Positions 21,359 through 32,110 of a stretch of DNA of 64,000 nt are shown piece by piece; within the stretch, counting starts at the first letter, position 1, and each line of letters begins with the position of its first letter. Under the pieces are notes generated by a model. That model was given only the letters and a program-made list of their open reading frames with translations. It was not told the origin of the DNA and ran no database searches. Both the position numbers and the translations under genes were made by a program. Source of the stretch: Siphonodentalium dalli (Eukaryota; Mollusca; Scaphopoda; Gadilida; Siphonodentaliidae); assembly GCA_032622095.1 (NCBI GenBank), contig CP136067.1, forward strand, positions 44,123,549-44,187,548. The letters run 5' to 3'.

Positions 21359-22075
21359 ATCGTAGGTTCATAGTATTGGCGGAATGATAAATTGTTATTT
21401 CTTACAAACAATTGTAGATTCTTAGAAAGAAAAAGTTTCATAGTATTGACCCCTGGAAGTGTGTGAACGAGATTCATTGTCGATTTTGTCTTATGCCTGG
21501 CCATTAAGTAGGTCAATGTGTCAAACGGTGGCAAACGTCTGACACAGCTCCAAAGCCAGACAGACCTAATCCGGGGATTAACCGGGACCGCGAGACAGCA
21601 CGTGACCAGGGTTACACACAGGAGACAGACGACGATAACACTAGAAACGTGGATAAACACAACGATGACTATACATGGATGTTCCAGAAAATGAAACCGA
21701 CAGACAGGTTGAGCATACTGATGAAAATGACAAGCAGACCGAGCCTACTGACGTTACGAACAAGGACGAAACAATTCAAAACGAACAGGACATACTAATT
21801 GATACAATATTCATAGGTGCAAGTAACCTCCGTGACGTGCATGCTAACATTCCGTCCGCTAAAATGTTCCAAGTATCAGGTACTCAAACTGTGGATATCT
21901 TAAACATTTTGAAACGCATTGAGCAGGACAAATCAGTTGTTCCCAATCTTGTCACCAGTGTAACTGCATCTAGGCACGAATGACATTACCCGTTGCAAAG
22001 ATGTAAACGAGATTCAGGTGCGTTTCGTGAAAATAATTCCAACGCTAACCAGTTTTTTCCCGAGCGCTAAATTAA
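21235..22075 (+). repeat. tandem segmental duplication, copy 1
   Basis: Matches 22205-23048 (offset 970, then 973 after a G-run length change). It contains the right end of the hAT element, its target duplication, and the ORF1 zinc-knuckle and SGNH start. Copy 1 is cut at TAAATTAAA, where it joins hAT interior sequence (ATTTCCAACTGATGACCATT). Confidence 0.92.
21424..22075 (+). pseudogene. CR1-like LINE ORF1, truncated duplicate
   Basis: Same content as the copy at 22397-23272: a zinc knuckle CRFCLMPGH.VGQC at 21478-21519 with a stop inside, then the ORF from 21675 beginning MDVPENETD, with SGNH block I as IFIGASNLRD (Ser in GAS). A frameshift at GTND ends the frame at 21983. The copy stops near 22075, before blocks IV-V, because of the duplication breakpoint. 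Differences from the second copy are few (for example the MFQK/MFPK codon and GGGACC/GGGTGC), so the duplication is recent relative to the decay of the LINE. Confidence 0.7.
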
Positions 22076-22331
22076 AATTTCCAACTGATGACCATTTCTG
22101 TCAAAATTTTTGACAAAAAATAGGAACATATGCAAATATTGGTCGAAAAACAATAAATTCCTCCCAATAAATTGTTTTATAATCAAACTACAAGAACATT
22201 TTCAACCTATTGTTGGTGTGAAATTTCGTTGTGGCAGGTATGAAATTTCCAACTATTGAAAATATAGTTCTCTGCTGGGGGGGGGGGGGGGGTGAGACAC
22301 CCCCACACCCCCCCCTCTAGCCACATCCCTG
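22076..22331. mobile_element. 5'-truncated hAT-type element fragment
   Basis: Interior sequence diverged from the first hAT copy, then the same right end (…CTCTAGCCACATCCCTG) and the flank ATCGTAGG. It arose with the tandem duplication: the breakpoint joins ORF1 sequence to hAT interior. Confidence 0.75.
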
Positions 22332-23048
22332 ATCGTAGGTTCATAGTATTGGCGGAATGATAAATTGTTATTTCTTACAAACAATTGTAGATTCTTAGAA
22401 AGAAAAAGTTTCATAGTATTGACCCCTGGAAGTGTGTGAACGAGATTCATTGTCGATTTTGTCTTATGCCTGGCCATTAAGTAGGTCAATGTGTCAAACG
22501 GTGGCAAACGTCTGACACAGCTCCAAAGCCAGACAGACCTAATCCGGGGATTAACCGGGTGCGCGAGACAGCACGTGACCAGGGTTACACACAGGAGACA
22601 GACGACGATAACACTAGAAACGTGGATAAACACAACGATGACTATACATGGATGTTCCCGAAAATGAAACCGACAGACAGGTTGAGCATACTGATGAAAA
22701 TGACAAGCAGACCGAGCCTACTGACGTTACGAACAAGGACGAAACAATTCAAAACGAACAGGACATACTAATTGATACAATATTCATAGGTGCAAGTAAC
22801 CTCCGTGACGTGCATGCTAACATTCCGTCCGCTAAAATGTTCCAAGTATCAGGTACTCAAACTGTGGATATCTTAAACATTTTGAAACGCATTGAGCAGG
22901 ACAAATCAGTTGTTCCCAATCTTGTCACCAGTGTAACTGCATCTAGGCACGAATGACATTACCCGTTGCAAAGATGTAAACGAGATTCAGGTGCGTTTCG
23001 TGAAAATAATTCCAACGCTAACCATTTTTTTCCCGAGCGCTAAATTAA
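22205..23048 (+). repeat. tandem segmental duplication, copy 2
   Basis: Partner of 21235-22075. Beyond 23048 the unique continuation of ORF1 (CTTGTGTAGCATTCCGCCAC) follows, so copy 2 is the one joined to the rest of the LINE. Confidence 0.92.
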
Positions 23049-23272
23049 ACTTGTGTAGCATTCCGCCACGAAAAGGTTTGGGCAGGAGAGTCCATGTATT
23101 TAATGACAATACCGCCAAGGTAAATGGATTTCTCTCCGAACTCCTGAAGGGCATGGATAAGTTTTCCTTTGTCGACAACGACGAAATTTTCACGCAGAAA
23201 GGTACTGTTAGAAAGGTCCTCTTTGATACAGATAACTCATCTGGTGTTCACCTCAGCCCGAAGGGTAAATAG
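22397..23272 (+). pseudogene. CR1-like LINE ORF1: zinc knuckle plus SGNH esterase
   Basis: A CCHC knuckle (C-x2-C-x4-H-x4-C, CRFCLMPGH.VGQC, with an in-frame TAA) begins at 22451. The frame at 22648-22956 starts MDVPENETDRQ, is rich in Asp/Glu/Thr, and carries IFIGASNLRD (nucleophile block). One base later, in the next frame, come GTNDITR (block III), IIPTLTIFFPSA and IPPRKGLGRR, and the end SSGVHLSPKGK (block V, Asp/His) with a stop at 23270. An SGNH esterase in ORF1 is known for CR1-clade LINEs. The protein binds RNA through the knuckle; the esterase role is not settled. The element is frameshifted, hence inactive. Confidence 0.78.
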
Positions 23273-23968
23273 GTTTTAGCTGAGCGCCTATGTGAGGTGG
23301 CTGAGCGAAAACGCCGACGTATTGGCGACCAACAGAGAGGCCCAGACACAAAAGCCTCTAAATTTAATTGATATATGCCAGGGATTGCCATTGCAGGCAT
23401 GTCCCACAATGACACGAGTGTGCATCCATGTTTGACTATGAAATTGAAACGTTACAAGTCTTATGATCATAGAGATACTAGGGAGTTCCCCGTCGACACA
23501 GATTTGAATTTCAAGATGGTTAATAATCATGTCACACATTCGTCCGATTATGACTCACAACAACGTCCCATATCCGGTGAAAAAGCGGGAAGTTTTGATT
23601 CGTTACCATATTTTATGAGTCCTGTTCATGCGAATAAATATTTAACAAGACTAGTGGCGATAAAGCCAGTTATGATACAACGGATATTTGTTCCGAAACC
23701 TACATCCACGCGGATCATCCCGGGTCATCTATCAATGATCATAAGAGTACATGGTTCAACAACGAAACGATAGCTCTTGATTCAAATACTCACGAAAGAC
23801 TAGCCATGTCCATTTATCATTTGAAACAACATTTTTGCTGTTTTGACCCTATGTTGAACCATAGCATTAAAGCAGGTCACCCCTTGACAGGCAAGGTAAA
23901 CTGTGCAGACCATATTTATAATGAATCACATAACGCGACATACATGGTAGATTCAAATAAGAAATGAA
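23273..23968 (+). other. interval between LINE ORF1 and ORF2
   Basis: An open frame at 23375-23773 (132 codons, ending in TTKR) has no recognisable domain and follows ORF1 directly. It could be decayed LINE coding or linker sequence. A further short frame runs on to a stop near 23966. Confidence 0.35.
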
Positions 23969-24110
23969 CGGTGGTTTCAATGTGGTCATGGGGTTTTGAC
24001 CGCGAGAAAAAATCAGCAAACTGCATGAACCCCGAAGGTGTTCATGCGGAGTTTGCTGATTTTTTTTAACGCGGTCAAAACCCCATGACCACGTTTAATC
24101 CGCCGTTTAT
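23969..24110. repeat. foldback hairpin inside the LINE
   Basis: Arms of about 55-60 nt: GTGGTCATGGGGTTTTGACC on the left answers GGTCAAAACCCCATGACCAC on the right. An inner stem pairs AATCAGCAAACT with AGTTTGCTGATT, and the loop contains CATGAACCCCGAAGGTGTTCATG. It is probably a foldback MITE inserted in the LINE. Confidence 0.85.
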
Positions 24111-24383
24111 TATTTATATTTATATACTTAAATTCATTATGAACTAGGATTGTATGTCTTTCCCACTATTTATTCATCTATTTAAACGAACGCATGGAGT
24201 TCAGTTCAGACAGTTCGAATCCTTGTTTTTTGGAAAACCAAACATTTTGAGAATCCGTTCATGGAGAACGGAAGAAACGCAATTTCACAGTAAAGTATAC
24301 ACATATGACAAAATGTCTTTGTTTAGCTGGTAACTAACGTAGACGTGTTGATTTCAAGAATGATTAATATCTGAAACTAACAA
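24111..24383. other. no gene seen
   Basis: AT-rich spacer between two inserted elements. Confidence 0.4.
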
Positions 24384-24792
24384 TTAACCCTTTACCCAAC
24401 AGAACGACCCTGTGCCAATGCATTCTCTTATATATGCGAGTCGACCATAGGTCGCCTCGCATATATAAGAGAATGCATTGGCTTAACACATTAAAAATTA
24501 TTAAATTGTTAAAGAATGTAAGAACAAATGTTAAAAAATGGTAAAAAGTGTTAAAAAAAGATTTTTTTTAGGCCAATGCATTCTCTTATATATGCGAGGC
24601 GACCTATGGTCGACTCGCATATATAAGAGAATGCATTGGCACAGGGCTAACTGTAACTATCACAATGTGGTCAAGGAGCCGGTTCCAATGATATCCATAT
24701 TTGTATGGTTCTATTGAGACAGACCGAAGATATTTTAGGCTGTTGAAGCTTTATTTGGCCGGTTTTGGCCGGTTTGTTGGGTAAAGGGTTAA
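24384..24792 (+). mobile_element. piggyBac-like MITE, copy 3 (full length)
   Basis: TTAA-flanked (24384-24387 and 24789-24792), with the same termini and hairpin pair as copies 1 and 2. It is longer because the AT-rich spacer has an extra repeat of ATGTTAAAAA. It sits between the LINE ORF1 and ORF2 parts, so it postdates the LINE. Confidence 0.88.
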
Positions 24793-24835
24793 GTTTCGGC
24801 TGCGGATAAGAAATTGACAACACGCCGTTCTACCA

Positions 24836-24912
24836 TAATGATATATTTATGAGGTTCGGGGGAATATTTGTAGCGGCAAGGAAAATGATAAAACTCTATT
24901 GAGTAGCTCGTT
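24836..24912 (+). repeat. short dispersed repeat (paralogue near 52428)
   Basis: Shares ATTTGTAGCGGCAAGGAAAA and flanking sequence with 52428-52502. Unclassified. Confidence 0.7.
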
Positions 24913-25046
24913 TTTTTTAACATCAAGGGTCAGTAACACCGAGCAACAACACTGATTATAGACCGAACAAATTTCTTGCCAAATCCGGACGTACTAGATA
25001 TTCAAGCAGTCGGTAATGTCCGACAATCCCCGGTGATTTCCGGGAC

Positions 25047-25123
25047 CAATGTGTTCATAAACCTATGAACGACATTGGAATTAAGTGACGTCACGTTACG
25101 TTCATAGGTTTATGAACGCATTG
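25047..25123. repeat. inverted repeat
   Basis: Arms GTTCATAAACCTATGAACG and CGTTCATAGGTTTATGAAC face each other across about 28 bp, and each arm is itself palindromic. A small foldback. Confidence 0.8.
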
Positions 25124-25186
25124 AATAAGGGGGCGTGTCTAACGTAACGCTATGGGGAAATCGGAAGAGATATCAGGTGTATGTAA

Positions 25187-28100
25187 ATATTAAGAGGTAT
25201 TGATGATATCAACATAAGCACATGTTCATTCACTGAAAATAACATTGCATGTTTTTCTGAGGACGATGCAGATGTTGATTATGACGACGATGAAGATACG
25301 GATGAGGGTAATGATGTTGACAAAGTTGATGGTGAAGATATCGAAAATTATAGTGATGAAGATGTAAATGACGATGATCATGGTGATAATGGTGATGATG
25401 ACGGTGATGATAACGCTGATGACGATGATGATGATGATGATGATGACAATAATGATAATAATGATGGCGACGATCACGGTGACGATGTGGGCGATGATGA
25501 TTATGCCGATTACGATAACGAAGCTGATGATGATGACGACGGCGACGATGATGATTATGATGATGCTGGTGATAGTGAGGACGGAGACGATGTTAACAAT
25601 GACCGCGACGATACGGAGAAGGTAAAGATATTAGCCCTCAATGTTGGCAGTTGACGTAAGCGCCTGCTTTACCCAGAGTTCATTTTATTATTGAACGAAT
25701 TTGATATTATTTGCCTTTTGGAAACGAAGCTATTCGCAGGGGAGGTAATTGATATACCAAACTTTGACGTTGTGTCCCAGAGAGGAAGACCAAATTCAGG
25801 TAACAGTCGGGCAGGAGGATTACTTGTAGCGACAAACAAGTTATCGGATATTAAAGTAAAAAGCATCGATTGTACTATGGATAATATGTTTTGGGTTAAC
25901 ATTTTAGCCCCTGGGAACATTAACTCGCGATGTCTTCTTATTGGCATCGTTTACATTCCTCCGGAGAACACAAAGTACGTGAATATTAACTGGAATGCAG
26001 AACTAGAGGGGGAGCTTTTAAATAAGCGTGAACCCGGTGTGGATATACTCCTAGTTGGTGATTTTAATGCCCACACATCGCGTTTAGATGATCGCGTTGA
26101 GTTAATAGCCGATTCCCATCCTGAAATCACCAACCCCTTCTTATGCGAGTATATGTTCGACTCTGAGATAAAGGCCACATTTGATATTCCCGAGAGAGCT
26201 ACCGAAGACGCGGGTAAAGCTAACTCATTCGGTTATAAACTAATCCACACTTGTCATTATGGAAATATGTATATACCGAATGGTCGCGTCGGTAAAGATG
26301 CGGGAATTGGAAAACGAACCTGCCGCGATGCAAGCTTGGTCGACACGCTATTGGGTAATAATCTATTTTTTACTATGTTAAAGATTTTGAAGTATTAGAG
26401 TTCTATCCCCTCTTTTCTGACGTCCACTGTGGCATTAGTATAGAGTTGGCATTACAACCGCTGAGTATTACCCACAACGTTGACATGGCGAATGATAACA
26501 CGAGCTCTTGTTTGGGGCCTAGGATAAAACCGTGGGACAGTGGGAAGTCAGAAGAGTATTTGCAGCACGTCAAAAATTGGTATAAATAATTTGGCCCAAC
26601 TGACTTTTCGTATTTTATCCGAATCGGCGATTGATACATTTTGAATTTATCGTCAACGCGACAAACTATCAAAACCAATAGGAACTCCAGACCAAAGGTT
26701 GTTCGATTATAAACGTCGAAAATCCCGAAAACAGTTCAATTCTGCTCGAAAACGGTACAGCAAATGTAAGTCGCAAGCCAACAGAATTGACCTGAGACGG
26801 GTGAGTAAACAGTATAAGAAAACGATGGACACAAAACGGTCCGAACTGCTTTCACGATGCAATAAAGAATTGCGGGAACTTCCCAAGAAGTCGACGACTG
26901 CATTTTGGAATACATTCAAAAGATTTACAAAGAATAATGTTAATAAAACTGATGACCCGATCAGTTTAAATACCCTATTTGAACAATTTAAATCCTTGCA
27001 TGATTCAGATGCGGAAACAGATTTTAATTGTTTGATTGGTAGTATGGAAGAACTCGGATGTACATATCACCTGAACTTACCAATTATTTCAGAAGAAATT
27101 TCCACTATTGTTAGGGGTCTGAAATCGAACAAGGCTGCGGGTCCAGATAAAGTGAATAACTGTTACATTAAAGCCACACTCGATATGCTACTACCATTTT
27201 ATAATAAGCTGTTCAATTTGGTTCTTGACACCGGATTTTTCCCTGATATTTGGACAACCGGTATGATTAAGCCCTTATACAAAACTAAGGGTGATAGACT
27301 ATGTCCAGACTCTTATAGAGGTATAACCTTATTGAGCTGTATCGGTAAGTTATTCACCGGTATCATCAACAATAGACTTAGTTGTTATGTAGAAGATAAC
27401 AACATATTGAAAGATAATCAATCCGGTTTTAGACACCATAGACAATATCTTTATTTTGTACAGTCTGACAGAAATTTATTTACGGAACGGGCGAAAACTC
27501 TATTAGGCCTTTATAGAGTTCAAAAAAAGCATTTGACACTGTTTGTAGGCAGGGCCTATGGGTCAAGCTGTTAAGAAATGGCATAAACGGTAGGATCTTC
27601 AATGTTATTCGTAATATGTATCAATCAACCAAATCTTGCGTATTGAAAGGTGATTTAAGATCTGAGTATTTCCCCTCTAATACTGGTGTTAAACAAGGAG
27701 ATAACTCGTCACCTTTACTCTTTTCTATGTATTTGAATGACCTTGAAGATTTTTTAGATAGTTGCGCTCTTGATGGACTCAAATATTTGAATGATCAAGT
27801 CTCTGAACAGATTGGTTGCTACCTCAAACTCGGGTGTGTATTGTATGCTGATGCCACCGCTCTATTGGCGGATAATACTACAGATATGCAGAGATCGCTT
27901 GACGCATTCGCAGACTATTGCGAATCGTGGGAGCTTTCCATCAACACACAAAAGACAAAGGTCGTGGTATTTGGCAATAAACGTCTCCAAATACTCCCAA
28001 GGTTCAACCTATGTGGCAACGAACTCGATATTGTTGACGAATTTACCTACCTCGGTATTGATTTGTTCTTTAACGGTATATTTTGCCGAGCAGTCAAACA

Positions 28101-29020
28101 AACTAGGACAAACGCTATAAAGGCGATGTATGCGCTACTGTCGAAAGTACGGAATCTTCATTTATCTATCGATTTGTCTTTGAGACTTTTTGACTACCTA
28201 GTCCAACCTATTTTATTGTACGGTTGTGAAATTTGGGGATTTGAAAATATTCGCCATATTGAGACGGTACACCTTGCATTTTGTAAATCATTGACGAATA
28301 TGAAAAGCAGCACCCCAAGTTATATGGTTTATGTCGAATTAGGCCGATGGCCACTATCTATCGAGATCAAGAAGAGAATGATCTCATACTGGTGTCGAAT
28401 TGTCAAGAAATATAATGGTATCACATCAGTACACTATAAATTACTGTTAGAAATGCACAAAAATAAACATGTAAGATATATTGATTATATTTCAGGACTT
28501 ATCCAATCTGCGAATCTAAATGATAACTGGGATAACCAAACTCCTCTATCATGCAGCTCCTTTAGAAGTTTTAATGCAACACTAATTGAAGAGTTTAGAA
28601 TCCAGTGGCGTAACGATATTGGTTCCTCGGAAAGAGGGGAGTTTTATAAACATCTGAAACCACAACCCCCATTGAGTTGGCATTATACGAACACGCCATT
28701 TGACATTATGATCCACGTTCAGAAAATACGAACATCCAATCATAAATTGGGTATTGAGACCGGTAGGTGGAGAAAACGGAAAAGCAAACATAAAATTAAT
28801 GACAAAGACAGTTCTTGCTCGCTTTGCAACGCAATGATATGTGATGAATTTCATTTTATATTTATGTGACCGCAACTCAAAACGCGAGAAATATATTCCG
28901 AAGTCATGTAATGACGCACCGTCGAGTGAACTTTTATTCGAAATTCTTAGCTCGACCAGTCCTGAGATATTGAACAATTTGGCAATTTTTATTAAACTAG
29001 GTTTGAAACATTTCCTATAA
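25187..29020 (+). pseudogene. CR1-like LINE ORF2: endonuclease plus reverse transcriptase
   Basis: Open from 25187 (no ATG at the left edge). An Asp-rich tract (25256-25620) runs in the same frame into ILALNVGS, then a TGA (25652-25654), YPEFILLLNEFDIICLLETK, GGLLV, YIPPE and LLVGDFNAHT (APE-type endonuclease), with a frameshift at about 26397 before FYPLFSDVHCGI. RT follows from 26699 with KAAGPD, SYRGITLLSCIGKLF and SGFRHH, a frameshift near 27530, GVKQGDNSSPLLF, and the catalytic box LYADATALLA, where the second Asp is Ala. A Cys/His C-terminal module (CSLC...DEFHF) is frameshifted near 28867, and a natural stop lies at 29018-29020. Further stops (TAA about 26587) confirm a dead copy. CR1/L2-like affiliation is inferred from the ORF1 esterase and the tail. 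Confidence 0.85.
25256..25621 (+). other. Asp-rich low-complexity tract in frame with LINE ORF2
   Basis: About 120 codons built from GAT/GAC/GAA with scattered Gly, Asn, Tyr and Val. It reads without a stop in the endonuclease frame. The repetition is imperfect (several codons for Asp, interspersed residues), unlike a fresh (GAT)n microsatellite. The opposite strand yields a spurious Ile/Val-rich frame. Confidence 0.88.
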
Positions 29021-29300
29021 TCAGGGCACACTTTTGAAGGCATTATTGTATTTTTAGCTGTACTCGTTTGCATATATTGTATATGTTAGGTCTGTATGTT
29101 ATTTAATGTCACATCTTTGTTTAGTCCACTGAATTACATGTAGCTGTACGATGTTACAGTTGAATATTGAATATATAATATTTGTTTTGTAATGTTTCTG
29201 TGAACCGCCAATGTTCGTTCTATGTGTGTACATAGTGTAAATAATTGTCTCATGTCCCATGTAAAAATGGCTGAGAATAAAGCATTCATTCATTCATTCA
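29021..29300 (+). other. LINE 3' untranslated region and (ATTC)n tail
   Basis: The region ends GAGAATAAAG followed by four ATTC units. A short tandem-repeat tail in place of poly(A) is typical of CR1/L2-type LINEs, which prime reverse transcription on such repeats. It marks the 3' end of the element. Confidence 0.75.
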
Positions 29301-29639
29301 GTCTCTGCGGCCATATTTGTATTGTTGACACAGGGGGTGGTGGGTCTGCAGAAATAGTCCCGACACATGGATGGGTGGGTGGGTGGGTGTTACGAGGCCG
29401 GAAAACATGTGTAATGAAAATATTTTCCAATCGACATATTTATCAAAGATTAATTAGGAAACATAAAGATGTTGGAATTATATCAATTAGTTGTGTACTG
29501 TGCTTACCTGTTGCATCATTTCTGAGTATGATATGACCATATTAGTGACTAGAGATCACTCTGAATCAACAGGTTGGACACTCATGATTGCGTTGTACTG
29601 ATACATGTAGCCCAGCTGTGTGGCTATTGAGTTGGCTCA

Positions 29640-30215
29640 TTTTTATACCACCGTAACGAGTTATGTGGTATATAGGAATCAGCTTGTCCATCTGTCTGTC
29701 CATCACCTACATTTTGTTTGTCGTTTTTTGTTTAAACTTGGCACATATATATATTTAGTACCACGGAAACCTGTGCACCTGCGATTATATGAGGTCCATC
29801 TGACTTTTGTGTGGAGTTATCCCCCTTGTTCGCAGTATAGAGAAGACTGGCCGCCATGGGAGGATGTCCTTAGTCCCATTGGGGCAGCCCACCTCTAGTT
29901 TAGGCCACTTCAAGCAACAATTAATTGGTGTCTGCGGCCCCTTTGTGCGTCAGAGGCCCGCAGCCCCGTATGTGCTTCGTGCACATTTGGAGCTAAATAT
30001 TCACATAGGTTCATATTAGACTTATTTTATTCTAAAATCAGCCCACAGTGAGCTTATTTTAATTGTTTTGTGTTTTGTTTTAATATCCGCCAGGGTGAGA
30101 CGAGTCACCACACCAAATTTGGTTGAAATCGGTCAGGGTTCTGGGATAAAAATCAGGACAGACAGACTGACTGACAGACATATCCTACTATTTTATATAT
30201 ATATATATATAAATA
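29640..30215 (+). repeat. dispersed element with CTGTCTGTC ends, copy 1
   Basis: Imperfect inverted ends: CATCTGTCTGTCCAT on the left and GGACAGACAGACTGACTG on the right. The right part carries AAATTTGGTTGAAATCGGTC and the middle GGCCCCTTTGTGCGTCAGAG. The same blocks occur, inverted, at 44290-44680. It ends near a (TA)n run. Probably a MITE or SINE-like family; class is uncertain. Confidence 0.6.
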
Positions 30216-30933
30216 AACCCATTTTGAATGACCACACATAATCAGTGTTCACGCTGTCGGTAGCCAAATTAGCCAATGGCTAATCTTTTTCGAATTTGGC
30301 TAATAAATATTTCATTTGGCTAAACTTTTGGCTAAACTTTTTTTGAACCCAAATGGAGATTGAAAGCATGGAGCCAGAAAGCTAATTAATAAAAGCGCTC
30401 AATACATCGACATTCGAAGACGAAGTTAGGTGACGAAAGTATTTCATTATTTTCGTACTTATGAAATATCGTACAAAGGGAAACCTGATCGACGACTCTA
30501 TCAACCACATAATCAATCAAACAATCACTGATATACTGCCAAGTCCATTAGGCTACCATACGGAATGCATTGGTCAACAAACTTGTACGTGAAACACTGT
30601 ATGTGCGCATGTACCATTATCATTGTGAGTTGAATGTTATAGGCCTAAGATGAAATGCATTTCTTCATATATTCACTCAGAAGTGTTTCAATGTTGGCAA
30701 AGAAATGGGAAGCAAATACCTATTAGATCTGATTTTATTATTTTGATTCCGATCATGCTATTTTACCACCATTCCATTGTTTTGCATTAGGTTATATTAT
30801 GAACTAATAATTTACATGTTGTGTATCGTTCGTCGAATAAATACTATTCGGAACACAGGGCTTGTCGTTATGAAAACGAGTAAAATATATAAATCATTTT
30901 TTTTTCATCTAAATAAAAAACGAGCGCGCCACG
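30216..30933. other. no gene seen
   Basis: Contains a short internal repeat of TTGGCTAAACTTTT/TTGGCTAATAAAT near 30265-30340. No gene. Confidence 0.45.
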
Positions 30934-31398
30934 TTAAAGGTACTCAATCCGAGCAGACGCTCCTAAATTACTATTTCTTTGGCTTCGAGGGTAAATAATA
31001 TTTTATTCGAGTTGAGGAACCCACCCATCAAAGCTCAGAGTGATCAGATATCATTTTTGAAGTTCGTTATTTCTCGAGATGTGTAATAATATGTGGTCCC
31101 GAAACACGTGGTCAAACGGAGGGTCTCTGAAAAATTGCGGATGAAAATTTATAACTCTAAAATAAAGTGGTAATACGGTCTAATTTCGTGATACTTTAGT
31201 GATAATACGGCCATATTTTGTTGAACAAAATATTAATAAATAACAAGTTTTGGGAAATTTGATACAATAGTTGACAGTGGTTAGCATTAATTTGTTGCAA
31301 TAAATCGATTCTGATAACTAAAGCGTATTTTGAAGAAATGTTGTTGTTGTTGTATCTTGATGGTATGGGGACCGTCTGATCGGATTGAGTACCTTTAA
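30934..31398 (-). mobile_element. MITE family 3, copy 2 (inverted)
   Basis: Terminal inverted repeats TTAAAGGTACTCAATCCGA and TCGGATTGAGTACCTTTAA. The interior is the reverse complement of the other two copies (for example CAATAAATCGATTCTGATAA and the GTTGTTGTTG run). Confidence 0.82.
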
Positions 31399-31460
31399 CA
31401 AACGCATCGCTAAATTGTTAGAATGCTTTATATATATACCATAAGCGATGCGTTTGTTAA
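31396..31460. repeat. hairpin abutting the MITE
   Basis: TTAACAAACGCATCGCT and AGCGATGCGTTTGTTAA form 17-bp perfect arms across about 31 nt of AT-rich loop, overlapping the last bases of the MITE. Confidence 0.85.
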
Positions 31461-31800
31461 AGTGGGGCACTCGTTTCTAAGTTAGATTATTTATTTATTC
31501 ATATTTTGCTCGTTTTTTTTCTTAACGACAAGCCAGATGCGTTTATTAAAGCTACGCGCTCATTTTAATTTTTAGTTTTTTAATATATATTTTTTACATT
31601 CCTATTCGTTTTCTTAACGAGAAAGAGCCATTAATCTCTTAAAACCTGTTATGTGGTTTTGAATAATTTTTGGAATTTTTTCTCAAACAGTATGTTGAAT
31701 AAAACAAAACACACGGATCACACAGATTTAATGAGCATTTTGCCCAGCATGGATATAGATCATGCAGCAAATAATGGTACCCAAATAGCAATCTTGTACA
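31461..31800. other. no gene seen
   Basis: AT-rich spacer. Confidence 0.4.
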
Positions 31801-32110
31801 GGGGCCTGGATAGAGGGTCCCCGGTGGCGGTGCTGACTTGGAATTTCAACTCCATCACTCCCTTAACCCGAGCGAACCATTTGCACCCCGTGGGTTGGAC
31901 ATTTTTCAACTAGTACATGGATATCAAACTTTCCAATTGTCGGACATTTACAACCTATCACATGTATGTTTGGAAATTTCCAACGGATCGATGATCATTT
32001 CAGTTCAAAAATTGACCGAAATTAAGAAAATATTCGACTTTTTGTCTCAAAAACACTTTTTGACACTATATACTGGTTGGAAACTATTTTTATATGAAAT
32101 TTCCAACTAA
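31801..32110 (+). repeat. decayed hAT-family sequence
   Basis: Resembles the left half of the element at 20325: GGATAGAGGGTCCCCGGTGG, ...TTGGAATTTCAACTCC, CATTTGCACCCC, and repeated TTTCCAAC. No target duplication or right end is visible. Confidence 0.55.

Noticed and set aside
21283-21660. Minus-strand ORF beginning MFIHVSSVIVVCLL, which looks like a secreted protein (also at 22253-22633)
   Set aside because: It is antisense to the LINE ORF1 zinc-knuckle region and runs into the hAT end; the leader-like stretch is a by-product of the opposite frame.
25226-25477. Minus-strand Ile/Val-rich ORF resembling a membrane protein, and a Met/Thr-rich plus-strand frame at 25368-25625
   Set aside because: Both are shadows of the GAT/GAC-rich tract, whose coding frame joins the endonuclease.
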